Shown here: positions 36,391 through 45,178 of the stretch, piece after piece
Position numbering within the stretch: position 1 is the stretch's first letter
How the letters are laid out: every line of letters starts with the position of its first letter
Assembly: GCF_009712225.1 (NCBI RefSeq)
Contig: NZ_WASP01000006.1
Coordinates: 645,273 to 709,272, forward strand
Source of the DNA: Desulfovibrio sp.
GTDB taxonomy: Bacteria > Desulfobacterota > Desulfovibrionia > Desulfovibrionales > Desulfovibrionaceae
Direction: 5' to 3'
DNA: 64,000 bases
The notes under the pieces: generated by a model
Databases searched by the model: none
What the model was told of the DNA's origin: nothing
Seen by the model: the letters and a program-made list of their open reading frames with translations, nothing else
Position numbers and translations under genes: made by a program

Positions 36391-37167
36391 ATGTGCGCAA
36401 AGATACTGGCCATTGCCAATCAGAAAGGGGGCGTAGGCAAAACTACCACTTCCATCACGCTGAGCAGCGCGCTGGCTCGTATGGGCAAAAAGATACTTGT
36501 GCTCGACCTGGACCCGCATGCCTGTGCCACATTGCATGCGCGCATATATCCTGAGGGCATAAACTGCAGCCTGCATGACCTGTTTCTTGCTCAGGAAGAA
36601 ACGTGGCCGGTTCTGTGGCCTGACCTGATCCATCCGGCGGCGCTGCCGGGCGTGGACGTAGCCCCCGGCAGCATACGCCTGTCGGAGCTTGAGGTAGATT
36701 TTCGCGAGCGGCAGGCCAAAGGCAGCGTGCTGTTGCGCAGCATTGCGCATATTCGCGATAACTATGATTATATTATTCTGGATTGTCCGCCCCATGTGGG
36801 CATACTGCTGGTCAACGCCCTGGTGGCCTCAGACCTGCTGATAATACCGATCCAGACAGATTTTCTTGCCCTGCACGGGCTCAAACTGCTGTTTGACACG
36901 CTGCACACGTTGAACAAGGCATTGGGCAGGGCCATCCGCTACCGGGCGGTTCCGACCATGTATGACAAAAGGGCAAAGGCGTGCACCCGGGTTCTTGAAC
37001 TGATGCGCCGCAAGATGGGACAATCCATGTTTTCGACAGTCATTGGCGTAGACACGCATTTTCGCGAGGCCAGCGCCCAGGGTTGCACCATTTATGACAT
37101 TGATGCCCGCTCACGGGGAGCCATTGGTTATGATTCGCTTGCGCAGGAAGTGCTAAAACTATGGTAA
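36391..37167 (+). CDS. ParA/MinD-like ATPase of the chemotaxis cluster
   Basis: 258 residues of a deviant Walker ATPase: KGGVGKTT with the signature lysine near residue 12, a Walker A' block (LVLDLDPHACAT) and Walker B (YIILDCPPHVG). Chromosome-partition genes or parS are not nearby. ParA-like proteins encoded in che clusters (ParC/PpfA type) position chemotaxis arrays for inheritance at division, and this is the likely role. It overlaps the next gene by 7 bases. Confidence 0.88.
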   Translation: MCAKILAIANQKGGVGKTTTSITLSSALARMGKKILVLDLDPHACATLHARIYPEGINCSLHDLFLAQEETWPVLWPDLIHPAALPGVDVAPGSIRLSELEVDFRERQAKGSVLLRSIAHIRDNYDYIILDCPPHVGILLVNALVASDLLIIPIQTDFLALHGLKLLFDTLHTLNKALGRAIRYRAVPTMYDKRAKACTRVLELMRRKMGQSMFSTVIGVDTHFREASAQGCTIYDIDARSRGAIGYDSLAQEVLKLW

Positions 37168-37871
37168 AAACGCCCGAAGAATACTTTGCCGACCAGTGCC
37201 TTGCCGTACCGCAGCCTGCGGATTCAACGCTGAGCGCAGCTGAGCAGGCATTTGTACAAAAATATCTTGGCAGTGACGCGCTGCAGGATATGCCGGTGCA
37301 GGAACCGGAGCAGGTGCTTGCCGGTGCTGCCCAAACCACCAGCGCCGCCCATGGGCTTGGCGATGAGGCACACCCGGCCGGGCGCAAGGAATCAGGAGCC
37401 CACGCCCCTTCGCTGCGTACCCGGTTGGCAGCGCTTGAACAGGTACAGATGGTTTCGTTTTACATTCGCGAACAGGTTTTTTTGCTGCCAGTTTCAGTCA
37501 TTGTTGAGGTGCTGCGCTACATGCCTCTGACAAGGCTGCCCATGGCACCGCCTTTTATCGCAGGTGTGGTCAACCTGCGCGGCAAGGTTACCCCCCTGCT
37601 GCACCTGGATGCCCTGCTGACCACAGACCAGACCATGCGCTACACGGAAAAGAGTTTTATCATTGTTTGTGGAACCGACGACATGCAACTGGGCCTGATA
37701 ATCGACAAGGTGCATACCATGTACATGGTTTCAAAAGACAGCATAAGCTGGAATATTGAGGCGCAACTGGGCGAAGGGGCCGACTTCTTGTGTGGGTTGG
37801 CCAATATTGGCGAGCGCCTCCACGGTATTATCGACCCTGAACTGATCGTGGAAAAGCTTATAGAGGTATGA
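37161..37871 (+). CDS. cheW: CheW-like coupling protein with an N-terminal extension
   Basis: 236 residues. The CheW domain covers about 90-236 (QMVSFYIREQVFLLPVSVIVEVLRY; PFIAGVVNLRGKVTPLLHLD; GLIIDKVHTMYMV). The first ~85 residues are an acidic, Ala/Gln-rich extension absent from ordinary 160-residue CheW. Extensions on CheW in ParA-containing clusters may contact the ParA protein; this is inferred from the gene overlap only. It links receptors to CheA. Confidence 0.9.
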   Translation: MVKTPEEYFADQCLAVPQPADSTLSAAEQAFVQKYLGSDALQDMPVQEPEQVLAGAAQTTSAAHGLGDEAHPAGRKESGAHAPSLRTRLAALEQVQMVSFYIREQVFLLPVSVIVEVLRYMPLTRLPMAPPFIAGVVNLRGKVTPLLHLDALLTTDQTMRYTEKSFIIVCGTDDMQLGLIIDKVHTMYMVSKDSISWNIEAQLGEGADFLCGLANIGERLHGIIDPELIVEKLIEV

Positions 37872-37983
37872 CCTCAGCGTAGTTGGCACTTTGACATATT
37901 CGACTTGCCAACAATCTGAATAATCTCTAGGGTTCTGTGAATTTTTATACGGCAGCCAACATCAGACGGACAGGATCACACTT

Positions 37984-38352
37984 ATGAAAAAACATATCAT
38001 GGTCGTTGACGACTCCAAGACTATCCGTAACCTGGTGGCCTTTGTTCTGAAAGGCGAGGGCTTCAAGGTGAGTACTGCCGAAGACGGCATGGACGCCATT
38101 GAAAAACTCTACAGCCTTGAGCCTGTCGACCTTATTGTTTCGGACGTGAACATGCCCCGCATGGACGGTTTTACGTTTATCAGAACAATTCGTGCTCAGG
38201 ATGCCTATAAGGATATTCCCATCATCGTGCTTTCAACAGAAGGTCAGGAAAAGGACATTCAGACAGGTATGAGCCTCGGTGCCAACCTTTACATGGTTAA
38301 ACCCGCCCAGCCTGAAAAAATGGTTCGTAATATAAAGATGCTTCTGGGCTAG
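37984..38352 (+). CDS. cheY: Chemotaxis response regulator CheY
   Basis: A 122-residue single receiver domain: MVVDDSKTIRN with the acidic pair, phospho-acceptor Asp-54 (IVSDVNMPRMDG), the switch Thr/Ser in VLSTEG, and Lys in MVKPAQP. When phosphorylated by CheA it would act on the flagellar switch or another output. It is preceded by a 112-base gap with a perfect inverted repeat (GTTGGCA...TGCCAAC, 37882-37911), so cheY-cheA may have its own promoter. Confidence 0.94.
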   Translation: MKKHIMVVDDSKTIRNLVAFVLKGEGFKVSTAEDGMDAIEKLYSLEPVDLIVSDVNMPRMDGFTFIRTIRAQDAYKDIPIIVLSTEGQEKDIQTGMSLGANLYMVKPAQPEKMVRNIKMLLG

Positions 38353-38421
38353 CCGATAAGAAAGACAGTATATGTCCAATTCGGACAATAGTGTGCTTTC
38401 AGCCATATAAAGGTATAGGTT

Positions 38422-41400
38422 ATGAGCCAGGAATTTTTTGATCCGGAACTTTTCGCCGACTTTATCGCGGAAGCCAAGGAACATCTCGAAACTATCGAGC
38501 CGAATCTGCTTGAGCTTGAAAAAGCTCCGGACAACCTTGCCCTGCTGAATGATATCTTTCGTCCCATGCACTCCCTCAAAGGGGCATCGGGCTTTCTGGG
38601 GCTGAACCGTATCAACCAGCTTGCACACAAGTCAGAAAATATTCTGGACGAACTGCGCAAAGGCACCATGGTTGTGACCTCGGAAATCATGGATGTCATC
38701 CTGGCCTCCACAGATGCCCTGCGCCAGATGATCGACAATCTGGAATCCACCAACGCCGAAGGCGACGTGGAAATTGAACATATCATGGCCCAGATCGACG
38801 CCATCATGGCTGGCGAAGTTGCGCCGCAGCCAGCGGCGGAGCCAGAGGCCGTAGATATGCCCCCGGCAGAAGAATCTGTGGCAGCAGAAGCCCCGGCTGA
38901 AGCTTCCGCATACGCGGAAACCGCTGAACAGGCTGAAGAAGCCGACAGCGCCCCTGAAGATGCAGCCGACGAAGACGCCGACAAGCAGCTCAACGGGGCC
39001 GGAATAAAGCAGAATTCGGGCGAGCCTGCCATGTCTGGCAAGGACTGGGTGCTTACCCTGCCCGAAATCCCTTCATATACCCTTACCGCCTTTGGCGAGG
39101 GCCACCTGAAAGATTTTATCGATGAGTCCAACGACACCATCGAAAACCTTACCAATGCCCTGCTGGATCTGGAAGAAAACCCCATTGGCCGCGACGAACT
39201 GGTCAACGATATCTTCCGCTTCTTCCACAACATGAAGGGCAACAGCGGCATTATCGGCTACACCGAGCTCAATGCCCTTACCCACGAAGCAGAAACCCTG
39301 CTCAACAATGTTCGGCAGGGCAAGATTACGCCCACGCACGAGCTCATCGACCTCTTGCTGCTCGTTGTGGATGTGCTTGAAGCTCTGGTACAGAGAATCA
39401 ACATTGAAGGCGGGTCTGCCACCCCCTTCATCATAGACCCTGTGGTCAAACAGCTGCAAATAGCGCAGACCGGCGGCCCCATTTCCCTGCCCACGGAGCT
39501 TCTCGAAGCCCAGGCCAGCCAGAATGGCTCGGACCAGCAGGAAGCCGAGGCCGATGAAGCCGTTGCCGAAACGGCACCCGCCGGGGAGCATGCACCCGTT
39601 GAGGTGGTCATGCCCACCATCATTGCCGTAGGCACTGAAAACGAAGACATTGACGCTTTTAGCGCCACCGTGCGCCAGCAGTTTGAGATCATCCACGCCG
39701 GGCTTGAAACGCTCAAGAAGGATGGCAGCCACAAGGAATCCATAGATGCCCTCTACCGCTGCCTTATGGCGGTCAAGAATGCCTGCGCCTTCATGGAATT
39801 TGAAGAAATCAAGGTCTATGCAGAACGCACTGCTGGTATTGTGGATCAGGGACGCATCAGCGGCATTGATTTTGAACTCATGGTTGATCTGCTGGAGCAG
39901 GAAGTTGCCATTATCCGGGACATGATCCAGCAAAAGATTGACAGCGCTTCAGCTCCTGCTGCCGCTGCAGCAGAGGCACCTGCCCCTGAGGCCAAAAAGG
40001 AAGAATCCCCCGCCAAGCCGGAAGTAAAGGCAGAAAAAGAACCTGCCGCTGCCAGTGCCCCTGCCGTATCTACCGCTGCTCCTGAGGCCGCAAAGCCCCA
40101 GCAGCCTGCCACGGCAGAACCCGCCGCGGCCAAACCGGTGGCGCAGGAAAAGCCCGCCGAGGCTGCCAAGCCTGCCGCTCCAGCCAAACCAGCAGCCCAG
40201 GCCAAGCCTGCGGCTCCAGCCAAGCCTGCGGCCCCGGCAAAGCCTGCAGCTCCGGCAGCCCAGGCGGCAGCCCCTGCCCAGGAAAATCACAAGGGCTCTT
40301 CTACCATCCGCGTTGACCATGAGCGCCTCGACCATCTCATGAACCTGATTGGCGAACTCATCATCAACCGCAACAGGTACACCCTTATTGCCCGCTCGCT
40401 TGAAGACAGTGGGCATGATGTGGATATTTCGCAGGTTGCCCAAAGCCTCTCTGAAACCACCTATGCCATGGCGCGCATTTCTGATGATTTGCAAGACACC
40501 ATCATGAAGGTACGCATGGTTCCGGTTTCTTCTGTTTTCTCGCGCTTTCCCCGGCTGGTACGCGACCTTTCGCGCAAAAGCGGCAAGGAAGTTGACCTGG
40601 TCATGGAAGGTGAAGAAACAGAACTGGACAAGAGCGTGGTGGAAGTTATCGGCGACCCCCTCGTGCATCTTATCCGTAACTCTGTTGACCACGGCATCGA
40701 GTCCGAAGAGCAGCGGCTGGCCGCTGGCAAGCCCGCCAAGGGCAAGGTTGTGCTGCGAGCCTTTCACAAGGGCAACTCAGTGGCCATTGAAATCGAGGAT
40801 GACGGCAAGGGCATCGACCCCGCAAAAATGCGCGAAATCGCTGTGCGCAAGGGAGTTATCACTCCCGAAGAAGCCGCCCAGCTCGACGACCGTGAATCGC
40901 TGGAGCTCATCTTTGCACCCGGTTTTTCGTCGGCAGAAAAGATCACCGATATTTCTGGCCGCGGCGTGGGCATGGACGTGGTGCGCACCAACATCAAAAA
41001 CCTCAAGGGCAGCGTCAACACCTACTCCGAGGTGGGCAAGGGCACGCGCTTTACCCTGAGCCTGCCCCTCACGCTGGCAATCATTGATGCTCTTATGGTC
41101 AATGTTTCCGGTCAGATGTACGCCATCCCCCTTGATGCGGTTTCTGAAACCACCAAGATTGAGGCCGAGCGCCTTACAGACGTCAAGGGACGCAAGGCCG
41201 TCACCTTGCGCGGCGAAGTACTTGGTGTTGTTGAACTTTCAGAGATGCTGGGCCTGCCCCGCACCGATCCTCTGCCCGATGTGCTCTCGGTTGTGGTCAT
41301 TCACGACAACGAACGCCGTCTGGGCCTTGTGGTCGACCGCCTGCTGGAACGCCAAGAAATCGTTATCAAGCCTCTGGGCGCATACCTGGGCGACCTCAAG

Positions 41401-41544
41401 GGCATTTCTGGCGCAACCATCATGGGCGACGGCTCGGTCATTCTGATTCTCGACCCGCACGAAATCTACATACTGGCCACATCCAAAGCCTCATCCATGG
41501 GATCGGGCGAACAGGGCAAACAGGCAGTATCAGCCAGAATGTAA
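38422..41544 (+). CDS. cheA: CheA histidine kinase with two active and one degenerate Hpt domain
   Basis: 1040 residues. Hpt1 has the phosphorylatable His-50 (RPMHSLKGASG). Hpt2 near 225-330 has His-269 (FFHNMKGNSG). A third Hpt-like bundle near 405-500 has lost its histidine (LMAVKNACAF). A 100-residue Pro/Ala/Lys linker with PAAPAKPAA repeats (about 515-620) replaces a P2 domain. Dimerisation, HATPase (DPLVHLIRNSVDHGIE; GRGVGMDVVR) and CheW-like domains follow. It autophosphorylates on receptor cues and passes phosphate to CheY and CheB. It is the last gene of the cluster, with a terminator 19 bases after the stop. Confidence 0.95.
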   Translation: MSQEFFDPELFADFIAEAKEHLETIEPNLLELEKAPDNLALLNDIFRPMHSLKGASGFLGLNRINQLAHKSENILDELRKGTMVVTSEIMDVILASTDALRQMIDNLESTNAEGDVEIEHIMAQIDAIMAGEVAPQPAAEPEAVDMPPAEESVAAEAPAEASAYAETAEQAEEADSAPEDAADEDADKQLNGAGIKQNSGEPAMSGKDWVLTLPEIPSYTLTAFGEGHLKDFIDESNDTIENLTNALLDLEENPIGRDELVNDIFRFFHNMKGNSGIIGYTELNALTHEAETLLNNVRQGKITPTHELIDLLLLVVDVLEALVQRINIEGGSATPFIIDPVVKQLQIAQTGGPISLPTELLEAQASQNGSDQQEAEADEAVAETAPAGEHAPVEVVMPTIIAVGTENEDIDAFSATVRQQFEIIHAGLETLKKDGSHKESIDALYRCLMAVKNACAFMEFEEIKVYAERTAGIVDQGRISGIDFELMVDLLEQEVAIIRDMIQQKIDSASAPAAAAAEAPAPEAKKEESPAKPEVKAEKEPAAASAPAVSTAAPEAAKPQQPATAEPAAAKPVAQEKPAEAAKPAAPAKPAAQAKPAAPAKPAAPAKPAAPAAQAAAPAQENHKGSSTIRVDHERLDHLMNLIGELIINRNRYTLIARSLEDSGHDVDISQVAQSLSETTYAMARISDDLQDTIMKVRMVPVSSVFSRFPRLVRDLSRKSGKEVDLVMEGEETELDKSVVEVIGDPLVHLIRNSVDHGIESEEQRLAAGKPAKGKVVLRAFHKGNSVAIEIEDDGKGIDPAKMREIAVRKGVITPEEAAQLDDRESLELIFAPGFSSAEKITDISGRGVGMDVVRTNIKNLKGSVNTYSEVGKGTRFTLSLPLTLAIIDALMVNVSGQMYAIPLDAVSETTKIEAERLTDVKGRKAVTLRGEVLGVVELSEMLGLPRTDPLPDVLSVVVIHDNERRLGLVVDRLLERQEIVIKPLGAYLGDLKGISGATIMGDGSVILILDPHEIYILATSKASSMGSGEQGKQAVSARM

Positions 41545-41562
41545 TATTGAATGCACTATCGA

Positions 41563-41583
41563 AGGGGGCTACGGCCCCCTTTC
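41563..41583 (+). terminator. Terminator of the chemotaxis cluster
   Basis: Stem AGGGGGC/GCCCCCT with a TACG tetraloop, then TTT. The T tract is short. The nitroreductase start lies 33 bases on. Confidence 0.65.
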
Positions 41584-41615
41584 TGCATTTCAGCCTTTCA
41601 CGCAGAGGGAAAATC

Positions 41616-42131
41616 ATGATCGAACTTCTGAGCAACCGTCGCAGCATCCGCAAGTTCACAACCGAAGCCGTGAGCGATGAGCACCTTGAAAAGCTGCTTG
41701 CCGCGGCCCTGTTGGCCCCTTCCTCAAAAGATACCCGCCCTGTCGAGCTTGTGGCAGTGCGCGACAAGGCTATGATTGAAACCCTTGCCGCCTGCCGTGA
41801 CTCGGGAACCATGCCACTGCGCACAGCGACACTGGTGCTGGCTGTAACGGCTGACACCAACAAGGCCGACGTATGGGTCGAAAATGCCTCTATCGCCGCC
41901 ACACTGGTGCAACTGGAGGCGGAAAGCCTTGGTCTGGGCTCTACATGGGTGCAGATGCGCCTGCGCACCAACGGTGCAAAATCTGCCGAGGACGAAGTTC
42001 GCAAAACCCTTGGCATTCCACAAAACTATGGCGTACTCTGCCTGCTGGCCATTGGGCACAAGGATGAAGAAAAGCAGCCCCGTCAGCTCGATGCTGCCGA
42101 CTGGGCCCGCACCCACAAAGAGCTATTCTAG
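41616..42131 (+). CDS. Nitroreductase-family flavoprotein
   Basis: A 171-residue small nitroreductase. The ATG at 41616 follows AGAGGG. The FMN-binding start RRSIRKFTTEAV and APSSKDTRPVELVAV are typical. ENASIAATLVQLEAESLGLGSTW is the dimer and flavin region. GIPQNYGVLCLLAIGH and a short tail with the KxP-like region follow. These enzymes reduce nitro compounds, quinones or other small acceptors with NAD(P)H, and the substrate here is unknown. It is probably a separate unit after the cheA terminator. Confidence 0.88.
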   Translation: MIELLSNRRSIRKFTTEAVSDEHLEKLLAAALLAPSSKDTRPVELVAVRDKAMIETLAACRDSGTMPLRTATLVLAVTADTNKADVWVENASIAATLVQLEAESLGLGSTWVQMRLRTNGAKSAEDEVRKTLGIPQNYGVLCLLAIGHKDEEKQPRQLDAADWARTHKELF

Positions 42132-42405
42132 CCTTCTGCTGTGTTTTTATGGGCACCTTTCGGAATTTTTGCATGGTTCCGTAAGGAGGCAATGCTCATT
42201 CCAGACGCTCCGGGCCCCCAAGCTGGCAAGACAAAAAGCCCGGCAGCCATTTTTTGAGAAAATCTCTTGCCTTTCCATACTGCATGAGCTATATGACCTT
42301 TTCGCGCGGTTACGCCCACATGCAACGCTGTCATTATTTTCGGCGCGGGCCTAGTTTTATGCCGCATTTGAAACGAACTGTTTTTTTGCATATACGGAGG
42401 AAAGT

Positions 42406-42615
42406 ATGAGCAAGGAATGCATCTTTTGCGGCAAAAAGCCCCAGGTCGGCAATCTTGTGAGCCACTCCAACATCAAGACCAAGCGCCGCTTCAATCCCAA
42501 TTTGCAGCGTGTGCGTCACCAGTTCCCCGACGGCAGCGTTCGCACCCTTTCCGTGTGCACCCGTTGCATTCGCTCCGGCGCGGTGACCAAGCCCACGGTG
42601 CGTAAGCAGGCTTAA
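42406..42615 (+). CDS. rpmB: 50S ribosomal protein L28
   Basis: 69 residues, a full-length L28 of the zinc-binding type: CIFCGKKP near the start and CTRCIRSG near residue 52 provide two Cys pairs. [19 protein letters not shown] is the family signature. GGAGGAAAG precedes the ATG. It is single-gene with its own terminator. The zinc form can be swapped for a Cys-free paralog under zinc limitation in some bacteria. Confidence 0.96.
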   Translation: MSKECIFCGKKPQVGNLVSHSNIKTKRRFNPNLQRVRHQFPDGSVRTLSVCTRCIRSGAVTKPTVRKQA

Positions 42616-42637
42616 TTGCCCGTCTTTTGCAGCTTTT

Positions 42638-42669
42638 AGCCCCGACAGGTTACTGCCGGGGCTTTTTTG
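42638..42669 (+). terminator. Terminator of rpmB
   Basis: Stem AGCCCCG/CGGGGCT with an 11-12 base loop, followed by six T. The rhomboid start codon lies 4 bases further on. Confidence 0.85.
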
Positions 42670-42672
42670 CTT

Positions 42673-43647
42673 ATGCGCACCATAACGCCAAGAATTTTTG
42701 TTTTTTCGCGCTACTGGCGCTTGAGGCGCAGGCCCAACAGCCTGCCTCTCAGCTGGCGTCCTGTTGCCAGCAGCCAGGGCACTACGCGTTACACACGATT
42801 TCGCGAGCTGCTTCTGGTACTCAATGCCTGCGGCATACCGCACCAGACCATCCAGATGAGCGGCAGGGAATACATCTATGTGCCTGCGCTGCTGGAGAAC
42901 GTGGCCCTTTACGAGCTGGGGGCCTTTGTAAAAGAAAGCATCACCCCTGCTCCACAAGCGCCACCGCTTCCCGTGTACCCTCACGCCTTTGTGGCCGCCC
43001 TTGCCCTGCTGCCCCTCATACTCTGGTACGGCTGGCGCGTGGGCTGGTGGCACGTGCCTCCTCTGCTGCCAGCGCCGGAACTATGGAACAGCGCGGGTGT
43101 TCTGGACGTGGTGCGGGTGCGCGTTTTCAACGAGTGGTACAGAACAGTCACCGCTCTCACCCTGCACGCCAGCCTGACCCACCTTTGCGGCAATGTGGCC
43201 TTTGGCTCCATATTTCTCACCTTGCTGGCCCGCCTTACCGGTATTGGCAGAGCCTTGTGGCTCACCCTGCTGGGCGGCGCGCTGGGCAATGCCCTTACGG
43301 TTCTGCTGCGGCCACGCCCCGTGCTCAGCCTGGGCTTTTCAACCGCGCTGTTTGCCAGCATTGGTGCAATTTCCGGCTACATGGCCTGCCAGCAACAGGG
43401 CAGGCGCAAGGCCATGCTGCCCGTGGCTGCTGCCGCTGCACTGCTGGCAATGCTGGGCACAGAAGGCGAAAATACCGATTATGCCGCCCACCTGGCGGGG
43501 CTTGGCTGCGGGCTGGCGCTGGGCGCTTTTGAGGCCTGGCGAGTGCGCAGCGACCGCGCGGGGCTTGGACAATGGCTGGCAGCGGCGGTCACCGCCCTGC
43601 TTGTGGTCTCGGCCTGGTGGTTGGCTTTTGCAACCATCAACAGCTGA
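42673..43647 (+). CDS. Rhomboid-family intramembrane serine protease
   Basis: 324 residues with a soluble N-terminal ~95 residues (GREYIYVPALLENVALYEL) and about six or seven TM segments. The rhomboid dyad appears as Ser-223 in LGFSTALF and His-273 in YAAHLAGLGCG. The HxxxN of TM2 is HASLTHLCGNVAFG. The usual GxSG is GFST, with Gly after Ser replaced by Thr, which may alter activity. It would cleave membrane proteins within the bilayer. The ATG at 42673 has no ribosome site, sitting in the rpmB terminator T tract, so the true start is uncertain. Confidence 0.82.
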   Translation: MRTITPRIFVFSRYWRLRRRPNSLPLSWRPVASSQGTTRYTRFRELLLVLNACGIPHQTIQMSGREYIYVPALLENVALYELGAFVKESITPAPQAPPLPVYPHAFVAALALLPLILWYGWRVGWWHVPPLLPAPELWNSAGVLDVVRVRVFNEWYRTVTALTLHASLTHLCGNVAFGSIFLTLLARLTGIGRALWLTLLGGALGNALTVLLRPRPVLSLGFSTALFASIGAISGYMACQQQGRRKAMLPVAAAAALLAMLGTEGENTDYAAHLAGLGCGLALGAFEAWRVRSDRAGLGQWLAAAVTALLVVSAWWLAFATINS

Positions 43648-43769
43648 CCATAGCAGCTGACCACAGACTGCAAAACGGCCCTGACGTGCTCACGCATATC
43701 AGGGCCGTTGTTTATTTTTTCAGCTGGCCTCATCGGCCCAAAATCTGGCTCAATCCGCGCCACTCCAAT

Positions 43770-44279
43770 CTATAGTGGCTTGCTGTTCTGGCTCAACCTG
43801 TGCAGTGTGCGCCCCAACGGGGCTTCACGATGGAAAAGCAACAGGGGCAGTATGGCCCCGATTGCAAGCGCGCACATGATAAAAAAAGCCGTCAGCCCAT
43901 TATAGACCACACTCACCAGCACAGTCTCGCCCTGCGCAGTACCGGCAGTATTAAGAAACTTGAGCGTCGCCAGAATGGCCTTGTAGGCAAACATGCCGGG
44001 AATCATGGGCAATAGTGCGGGAAACACAAACATTTCTGCCGGGGTATGACACCGCCGCGCAATGGGCATGCTGCAGAATGAAATTATCAGGCCTGCGCAA
44101 AGCGAAGCGCTGGCAATGCCCACGTGGGCCTGCAACAGCAAAAAACGGCTCATATGCCCGGCGGCGGCCAGCAATCCGGCCATCACGGCTATGCGCTTGG
44201 TAGGCCGCGATATGGCGGCAAAACCAACGGCGGCAACCGCCGCCAACGCACCATCAACAAGACAATCTGTCAGCATCAT
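43770..44279 (-). CDS. yjjB: YjjB-like subunit of a two-part ThrE-family exporter
   Basis: A 169-residue hydrophobic protein of about five TM segments. The start is the ATG at 44279, which overlaps the stop of the upstream gene (ATGA). Blocks such as SRPTKRIAVMAGLLAAAGH, CHTPAEMFVFPALLPMIPGM and YKAILATLKFLNTAG fit the ThrE_2/YjjB family. With YjjP it exports small carboxylic or amino acids; the E. coli pair is linked to succinate export. It is third and last in the minus-strand operon. Confidence 0.82.
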   Translation of the reverse strand: MMLTDCLVDGALAAVAAVGFAAISRPTKRIAVMAGLLAAAGHMSRFLLLQAHVGIASASLCAGLIISFCSMPIARRCHTPAEMFVFPALLPMIPGMFAYKAILATLKFLNTAGTAQGETVLVSVVYNGLTAFFIMCALAIGAILPLLLFHREAPLGRTLHRLSQNSKPL

Positions 44280-45175
44280 AGCGAGTCCACTCCCATAAGC
44301 AACATGGTTGTGGCCAAGCCCAAGGCAATGCAGATGATCAACGTGCTTGCCTGAATAAGCCGTGAAACGCCCATGAGCACATGGCCGTCGAGAATGTCGA
44401 GCATGGCGTTGATAAGCGGAATACCGGGGATAAGAAAGAGCACGCTGGCAGCCATGGCGGTTTGCGGCGTGCTGCCCAGTTGCAGCACAACGCCCAGCGA
44501 TGCCAGCAGCGATGCCGCAAATGAGCACAGAAAAAAGGTGACCTTCAGATCAAGGCCCCAGTGCAGCAGCTTTTGCCGCAGATAAAAGCCCAGCAGCGTT
44601 GCAGCAAAAACCAGCCCCATGGCGGGCAGGTCGCCGTTAAACAGACCGCAAAATGCCGCATTGGCGCAGGCCACAAGAAAACGCAGCAACACGGGATTGA
44701 GAGTGGGCACTGCGCAAATGGCGCTGAAACGCTGGCGCGCCTCGTCAAGGCTGAGGCCCTCGTCAGCTATGCTCCAGCTCAGGGCGTTGAGCGCGGCCAC
44801 CCTCTGAAAATTGGGCGCACCCGAAACAATGGAGCTCACTGCAGTGCGACGCTCCGCAGGAATGCCCCCCTCGGCGGGCTTGATGACCGAAAGCATGAGA
44901 TGCTTGGGAAAGATCGCCAGTTCAACCTCAAAGCCGTAGGCCCGCGCTATGCGGCAGGCGGTGCGGTCCACCCGTGTGGTCTGCCCGCCTGCCCCAAGCA
45001 AGGTCGAAGAAAAAACCTGAATAAACTCGATAAGTTCTTTGGCGGTAAGCACAGCCCCATCAGTACCGGTGGCGCTACCAGCGCCGCCTTCGCCCTGTAT
45101 TGTGCCGCTTTCGTTGCAAACCGCCGCCATAGCAGGCAGACCATTACAACTACCCTGCCCGTTGATCAAACCCAT
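44276..45175 (-). CDS. yjjP: YjjP-like subunit of a two-part ThrE-family exporter
   Basis: 299 residues. A soluble N-terminal region with LLGAGGQTTRVDRTACRIARAYG and ELAIFPKHLMLSV, typical of ThrE/YjjP, leads into about five TM helices (residues ~150-299; FLIPGIPLINAMLDIL). It pairs with the overlapping downstream gene to form the exporter that is one chain in Corynebacterium ThrE. The first ~40 residues are Gly-rich and unlike the family. No ribosome site precedes the ATG at 45175, so translation may start further in. Confidence 0.85.
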   Translation of the reverse strand: MGLINGQGSCNGLPAMAAVCNESGTIQGEGGAGSATGTDGAVLTAKELIEFIQVFSSTLLGAGGQTTRVDRTACRIARAYGFEVELAIFPKHLMLSVIKPAEGGIPAERRTAVSSIVSGAPNFQRVAALNALSWSIADEGLSLDEARQRFSAICAVPTLNPVLLRFLVACANAAFCGLFNGDLPAMGLVFAATLLGFYLRQKLLHWGLDLKVTFFLCSFAASLLASLGVVLQLGSTPQTAMAASVLFLIPGIPLINAMLDILDGHVLMGVSRLIQASTLIICIALGLATTMLLMGVDSL

Positions 45176-45178
45176 AAA

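Noticed and set aside
37884..37898. Sigma-54 promoter upstream of cheY (TGGCAC...)
   Set aside because: The -24 half fits, but the -12 position lacks GC.
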